From Entrophospora sp. SA101 (taxonomy: Eukaryota > Glomeromycota > Glomeromycetes > Entrophosporales > Entrophosporaceae), in assembly GCA_958430865.1 (NCBI GenBank), contig CAUDNR010000314.1, positions 23,316 through 34,840 of the forward strand: a stretch of DNA of 11,525 nucleotides. Reading direction: 5' to 3'. The notes under the pieces are model-generated. The model made no database searches, had not been told where the DNA came from, and saw only the letters and a list, made by a program, of their open reading frames with translations. Made by a program: the position numbers and the translations under genes. Each line of letters starts with the position of its first letter. The first letter of the stretch is position 1. Positions 7,561-11,525 of the stretch are shown here, piece after piece.

Positions 7561-8033
7561 AATTTTGCAATACTAATTGTAACACACACATATTTTAATA
7601 AGATTATTTTTGTTAATACCTGTCCTATATAAGAATAGCTTGAACGTCGGATCTATCCATATTCTGTGGCGTTTAGTGCACGCCATCAATCCATCACATG
7701 AGATCATGAAGTTTGTATATATAAATAGAATTTTATTTACTTAATATAATTTTCCATAAATAAACAAAATTTAATCAATTACTACTTGGTAAAGTTCTAG
7801 ATTTTTTTAACACTTTGATGGTAGGCAGGGCGGATATATAATAATAATAATAATATAATAGATATATAGATGGCTTTAATGATCAACGAACGATTTTAGA
7901 AATATCTAACCTAAACCGCAAGACAAATGTGACTGACCTCTCACAAAACCTCTCGGACGCCTTTTAGATGTGCACTTGCAATTTCACCATTGACAAATGG
8001 AACTCATTATATACTATAAAAGTATATTACAAG
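7561..8033. other. Intergenic DNA with one hairpin and a microsatellite
   Basis: No gene is visible. A hairpin at 7667-7685 has TGGCGT pairing with ACGCCA across a seven-base loop. A TAA/ATA microsatellite lies at about 7836-7870. Confidence 0.5.
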
Positions 8034-8063
8034 AGTCGCTTGCGACTTCAGGTTTACACCTGA
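8034..8063 (+). repeat. Two abutting perfect hairpins
   Basis: AGTCGCTTGCGACT at 8034-8047 is a 6-bp stem with a 2-base loop. It is followed without a gap by TCAGGTTTACACCTGA at 8048-8063, a 6-bp stem with a 4-base loop. About 45 bases downstream, GGTTCAATGCG at 8103-8113 loosely resembles the tRNA B-box (GGTTCGANNCC). A tRNA-derived SINE head is therefore conceivable, but no tRNA cloverleaf could be folded and no tail or copies are visible. The function is unknown. Confidence 0.45.
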
Positions 8064-8685
8064 GATACCTTATAGGCTGTCTATTACTATGTAGGGGTTA
8101 TAGGTTCAATGCGAGAGAAGTTTGTTAAAGGAAATTAATTGTGATACAAAATTAAAAATCACGTCCAATGATCTTTAATTGTTACGTTACACACCTGGAA
8201 AGGATCATATTGTTATTATTGTTATGGAGAAGATCTGTGGAGGCAAACAAAACAATATTAACGTTTTAAGATATTTGAAAGACTAACAATGACAAATAAA
8301 AAAAAATTTCGAATTTTAGTATTTCCATATTAATATATTATAATTGGATTAATAAATTTACAAACAAAGTTCACACAGTTCCATTTTTCGGCCGTTAAAG
8401 GCGAATTAAAAAATATATATTTAGCGTTTTTAATATTTTAAGGAAAGAAGAATTTAATTATTCCCGTTTCGAATCTTCCGAAAAAAAAAAAAACTATCTT
8501 TTTGGAAAATAAAAAAATTTAAAAATATATATATATATATAGCATAAAGGTTTGATTTTTCAATAAAAAAAGAAATTTTCCTATCGAAAAATTTAATTTT
8601 ATAAACCAGTAAAATTTTATTCGCTGAGCGAAAATTTAAAAATACTTGCCAATAACAACCTTTTACAATAATTTAAAGAGTCAAA
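8064..8685 (+). other. Upstream region of the arrestin gene
   Basis: AT-rich DNA with no gene. It contains a TA dinucleotide run at about 8525-8541 and A-tracts (8480-8493), typical of a fungal 5' region. No specific regulatory site is identified. The start context of the following gene is AGTCAAAATGATG. Confidence 0.45.
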
Positions 8686-9882
8686 ATGATGATGACATCT
8701 TTAACCACAATAACACCTTTCGAATCACCATTTCAATCAAGAAATCCATCAACAACAAATCTAAATACAATTTCAACAAATACATCAGAAATCTCATTTA
8801 TTAATATAACCCCTGATGAAATTATAAATTCTATAAATTATTGTAATGATTCTGATGATGGCAGTATTCATAAATCAAAAAGCAATGATTTAGAAATAAA
8901 GCTAGTCGAACCGATTGTATTTTTTAGAGATGTACCTGAAGAAGCTGTTGGATCTATTTTAAGAGGTGAATTGATATTACATTTAAATAAGCCTACAAAA
9001 ATCAAAAAATTAGAAATGAAATTTGTTGGAACTACCAAGGTTTTATGGTCCGGAGGTAAATATTAATGATGGTAGATGATAATTATCAGCATTGATTACA
9101 TAAATCATCATATTAATGAATTATTATTATTATCATCATCATCATCATTGTAAAAAATAGATAAAAAAACAGTCATAGAAGAGAGAGAAGTTTTTTCACA
9201 TAATTGGAAATTTATTACTGCAAACAAATCACCACCCACATCTTCAACTTCTTCATTAAATTCACCATCACTTAATAAATTTAACTTTTTAAAATTCAAT
9301 AAAAAATTTCACGGCGACAGCAGTAATGATAATAACAGTAACTTATTACAAATAGGAGTTTACACCTATCCATTTGAATTATATTTACCGGGTCATTTAC
9401 CAGAAACATTAAATACAGATTTAGGTTCTGTAAATTATTTTTTAACAGCCAAAGCCATTAGATCTGGATTAAAATCAAATTTAAGGATAAAACAAAATAT
9501 CGAAATTTTACGTACAATACCTGATCATATAAATTCTCAGGGAATTGGATTTGCAAGAGATTTCAATGATTTACTATCATACGAAATATCCTTACCAAAA
9601 AAAGCTTTTTCACTTGGTCAATCAATACCAATCGACATGAAGATTTGTCCAAATGTTAAAAAATTAAAAGTCAAAGGTGTCAAAATTCAGATAATTGAAA
9701 AAACAACTTGCACTTCAAAAGGCCAAAACTTTACTAATACAAGGATTCCTGTCACGCAAGAATTACCTTATTTTGGTAAAGAAACATTGTTAGAAGATCA
9801 GGAAGATGGCGATGTTGGAAATGTCACTTATCAACAAATAATGGATGTAAATTTGCCTGTTTGTTCAGAACCTTTGCAGTAG
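8686..9882 (+). CDS. Alpha-arrestin (ART-type) protein, truncated in the C-terminal arrestin domain
   Basis: Alpha-arrestins are cytosolic adaptors that bind membrane proteins and recruit NEDD4/Rsp5-type ubiquitin ligases for endocytosis. Exons 8686-9055 and 9173-9882 (GTAAAT...CAG intron of 117 bases; acceptor at 9172, or 9178 in the same frame) give 359 residues. After a Ser/Thr/Asn-rich leader, the arrestin N-domain begins at about residue 69 (LEIKLVEPIVFF). It continues with RGELILHLNKPTKIKKLEMKF and, after a low-complexity insert at about 140-180, has the diagnostic GVYTYPFELYLPGHLPETL and GSVNYFLTAKAIRSGL. The C-domain starts near residue 258 (YEISLPKKAFSLGQSIPIDM, KKLKVKGVKIQIIEKTT) and ends abruptly at DVNLPVCSEPLQ followed by TAG. 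Intact family members have roughly 50-60 more core residues and a tail with PPxY motifs. The start is the first of three ATGs after an in-frame AT-rich leader. The stop overlaps a splice acceptor of the next gene. A matching arrestin tail lies on the other strand at the window end, pointing to a rearranged gene. Family assignment is secure; the truncation is visible directly. Confidence 0.85.
9847..9882 (+). other. Junction between arrestin and ligase sequences (proposed inversion breakpoint)
   Basis: Within these 36 bases the sequence changes from arrestin coding (…DVNLPVCSEPLQ, TAG) to a pyrimidine-rich tract and acceptor (TTCAGAACCTTTGCAG) that serves the first visible exon of the ligase. 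A donor-like GTAAAT begins at 9847, at the arrestin codon boundary after Asp348. Both genes are missing their other halves on this strand at exactly this point, so the breakpoint must lie in or very close to this interval. Confidence 0.6.
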
Positions 9883-11011
9883 TAATTACAAATGTTCATT
9901 ATGGGTATTATCAATTTTTCTTATTAAACAATTTACCACTATTATTTTTCAATGTTTGAAAATTAAAAATTAAATTTTTTTTGTAGAGCATATGCAATGG
10001 TCACAATGCTTGGTCTTGAAAATGGTCACCATCTTTTAAATGAACCATGGAGTTGGAGGACTTATGTAAATAATTAAAACAAACAAATTTATTTATTTCT
10101 GAGTGATAAGATAATTTTTTTAAAGGCATTTCAATTTCAATCAATATATAATGTATGTATGTATGTATATAGGTTTCTCTCCCTTTAGTACCAATTTTAC
10201 TTATATTTTCAAGAGCTCGTATTGCAGATCCAGTTATGCCACTTATCCCAATGTTTTTAGTTAGGATGAATCATTTGAGAATGACAATGCCACCAAATCC
10301 GTCACTCACGATTTCATTTTTACCATGGATCAGGATAATATATAATTGGACGTATCAATATTTATTTGGTAGGATGGAATTAAACTGGAGAAGACAGATC
10401 GAACCATACACATTTTCAACACAAAACGAAAATGGAGAGGATGACAATAATAATAATGTACAACAGCAATATGATCAAGATATGTCAGATCGTTTGGATA
10501 GAAATAATGCAGGACGTAAAATTGTTGGAGCATTATTTTTACCATGTTAGTAATAATTATTTTCTCCAAACACGAAAAGATTAAGAAAAACAGACTGACA
10601 TATATTTTATAATTTAATAATTTAATAATTTAATATACAGTTATTTCGGCCATGGTTGGAGGGTAAGATAATTATAATTTTTATAATCATAGTCATAATC
10701 TAAAGTTCATAAATTTTTATTATTATTAAATAGTTTGCTTGGCCATTTCTCATTTATCCGTTCAAGGATACCCGACAGTTTTCATCGTAATATAATTGGT
10801 GGATGTTTATTTATTGTTTTAAAGGTATTTTGAATAAGCAACAATAATATCATTGTTATTATTAAATACTAATAATATTACATTATTATTTATCTCTCTT
10901 TAGGATATTGTAAATCTTACATATAAATATCAAAGAGTTATAAATCGGCGTACACGACAAATAAAAAATTATTCGGAATTTTCAAATGATGTAAATAAGA
11001 AAAATTTCTAA
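9880..11011 (+). pseudogene. MARCH5/MITOL-like E3 ubiquitin ligase, membrane half only (RING-CH missing)
   Basis: MARCH5-type ligases are mitochondrial outer-membrane or organelle-membrane proteins with an N-terminal RING-CH domain and four membrane spans. Exons 9880-9904, 9987-10065, 10173-10545, 10641-10662, 10734-10824 and 10904-11011 join in one frame through GT-AG introns and give 231 residues ending at TAA. Alignment by eye to human MARCHF5 is continuous. HYGAYAMVTMLGLENGHHLL matches its second span; SLPLVPILLIFSRARI matches LPTIPVMLI; GRKIVGALFLPFISAMVGG matches the RILCGALVFPTIATIVG region; NIIGGCLFIVLK matches ILGGIAFVAIK; and RRTRQIKNYSEF matches AHRKILNYPEQ. A hydrophilic Asn/Gln/Asp-rich loop (about residues 126-148) is extended. 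The RING-CH zinc ligands and first span, about 100 residues, are absent upstream, where arrestin sequence begins instead. Without them it cannot act as a ligase. The missing 5' exons should lie elsewhere, plausibly just beyond the right end of the window on the minus strand. Exon structure otherwise looks intact, with no internal stops. Confidence 0.75.
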
Positions 11012-11266
11012 ACAAATTTCTTTAATATAAAAAATTTTAGATTTAATATATTTTTTTTAATTGAATTATTATAATAAAGTGTTGTATAAAATAAATGTGA
11101 ATATTGTGCATATTTATAAAAAAAATTATTATTATATTTATAATATCACATAATGTTTTTTATTAATAACTATCTAATATTATTTACAAATATATATATT
11201 TAACAAATTAAAAAAAGAAAGATCTAAATTAAATGTTATATTTCTTTGAAAAATTAAAAAAAAAAA
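11012..11266. other. Shared 3' region between convergent genes
   Basis: This AT-rich spacer separates the stop codons of the plus-strand ligase and the minus-strand arrestin tail. Plus-strand AATAAA-like signals (AATAAAG near 11073, AAATAAATG near 11090) could serve the ligase. TTTATT-type sequences near 11155 could serve the arrestin on the opposite strand. A tail-to-tail arrangement with a ~255-base spacer is normal for a compact convergent pair. Confidence 0.5.
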
Positions 11267-11524
11267 TTATAAATCACCAGAAATTGATGCTTCGTAACTA
11301 GGTGGTGATTTAAATAAGTAATTGTATGGAGGTATATTTAAATAATGTTGTTGATTATTATTATCATTGTTGTTGTTGTTATTGATATGATTATAACTAC
11401 CATTCAACGCAATTGTTGCCGTTCTTTGATATGCGGGGTTACAAGGACAATAAAAATCATTGTCCTCGTAATTTGGTAAAGCTATAAAATCATCAATTGC
11501 CTTACAAGATAATAATGTTATTGG
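11267..11524 (-). CDS. C-terminal tail of an alpha-arrestin (partial, runs off the window)
   Basis: The minus strand is open from the window edge to TAA at 11269-11267, giving 85 residues. It starts PITLLSCKAIDDFIALPNYE, which fits the last strand of an arrestin C-domain (…P(I/V)T(L/I)LS…) followed by the usual LP.Y linker. It continues with a Cys-containing segment (DNDFYCPCNPAYQRTAT) and an Asn-rich low-complexity tract, and ends in SPPSYEAS. PPSY is a PPxY motif that binds WW domains of NEDD4/Rsp5 ligases, the hallmark of ART-type adaptors. This is the portion absent from the arrestin that starts at 8686, but it lies on the opposite strand about 1.4 kb away. Roughly 50 residues would still be missing between the two pieces, expected just beyond 11525. 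It could instead belong to a second, convergent arrestin gene. Confidence 0.65.
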   Translation of the reverse strand, partial: PITLLSCKAIDDFIALPNYEDNDFYCPCNPAYQRTATIALNGSYNHINNNNNNDNNNQQHYLNIPPYNYLFKSPPSYEASISGDL

Positions 11525-11525
11525 G

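Noticed and set aside
8064..8115. Possible tRNA gene suggested by a GGTTCAA motif
   Set aside because: No acceptor stem or anticodon arm could be paired, and the B-box match is imperfect.
9108..9299. 63-residue minus-strand frame
   Set aside because: It is antisense to the arrestin intron and second exon, which are well supported on the plus strand.
10330..10569. 79-residue minus-strand frame
   Set aside because: It is antisense to the third visible exon of the MARCH5-like gene.
1..11525. CRISPR array, bacterial operons or ribosome binding sites
   Set aside because: The spliced genes and transposon types are eukaryotic, and no regularly spaced repeats occur.

Overview
The window looks like nuclear DNA of a filamentous fungus with a very AT-rich, repeat-laden genome. 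Short GT-AG introns interrupt the genes, codons are strongly A/T-biased, asparagine-rich low-complexity stretches are common, and debris of several DNA-transposon families fills the space. An arbuscular-mycorrhizal (Glomeromycotina-like) fungus is my best guess, by general resemblance only.

Layout. 1-2400 is mostly non-coding: a transposon-end-like motif (414-443), a stop-broken coding frame (601-945), and several hairpins and single transposon-like termini (1268-1615). 2415-4173 holds an unrecognised plus-strand multi-exon locus. Its first four exons join cleanly, but its 3' part is frame-broken. A ~210-bp TA-flanked MITE with perfect terminal inverted repeats sits in its fourth intron. Minus-strand coding remnants follow (4441-4754). 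5200-6092 is a decayed minus-strand pogo/Tigger-like transposon with a CENP-B/Psq-type helix-turn-helix remnant and terminal tandem 15-mers. 6250-6567 holds two foldback elements. 7268-7560 is another decayed coding fragment, and 7561-8685 is mostly AT-rich upstream DNA with a compact double hairpin.

The most important region is 8686-11525. A plus-strand alpha-arrestin gene starts normally at 8686 but stops at 9882, in the middle of its C-terminal arrestin domain. A canonical splice acceptor overlaps that stop. It begins the exons of the membrane half of a MARCH5/MITOL-like E3 ubiquitin ligase, which lacks its RING-CH domain and first membrane span. After this gene ends at 11011, the minus strand carries an arrestin C-terminal tail with a PPxY motif, running off the window end. 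A truncated arrestin head, a headless ligase and an inverted arrestin tail, in that order, are what one inversion between two convergent neighbouring genes would leave. The breakpoints would lie in the arrestin C-domain and in a ligase intron. A real rearrangement and an assembly error cannot be told apart here. In the intact state, arrestins of this type recruit NEDD4/Rsp5 ubiquitin ligases to membrane cargo, and MARCH5 is an organelle-membrane ubiquitin ligase. Both parts therefore belong to ubiquitin pathways, but I see no evidence that they work together.
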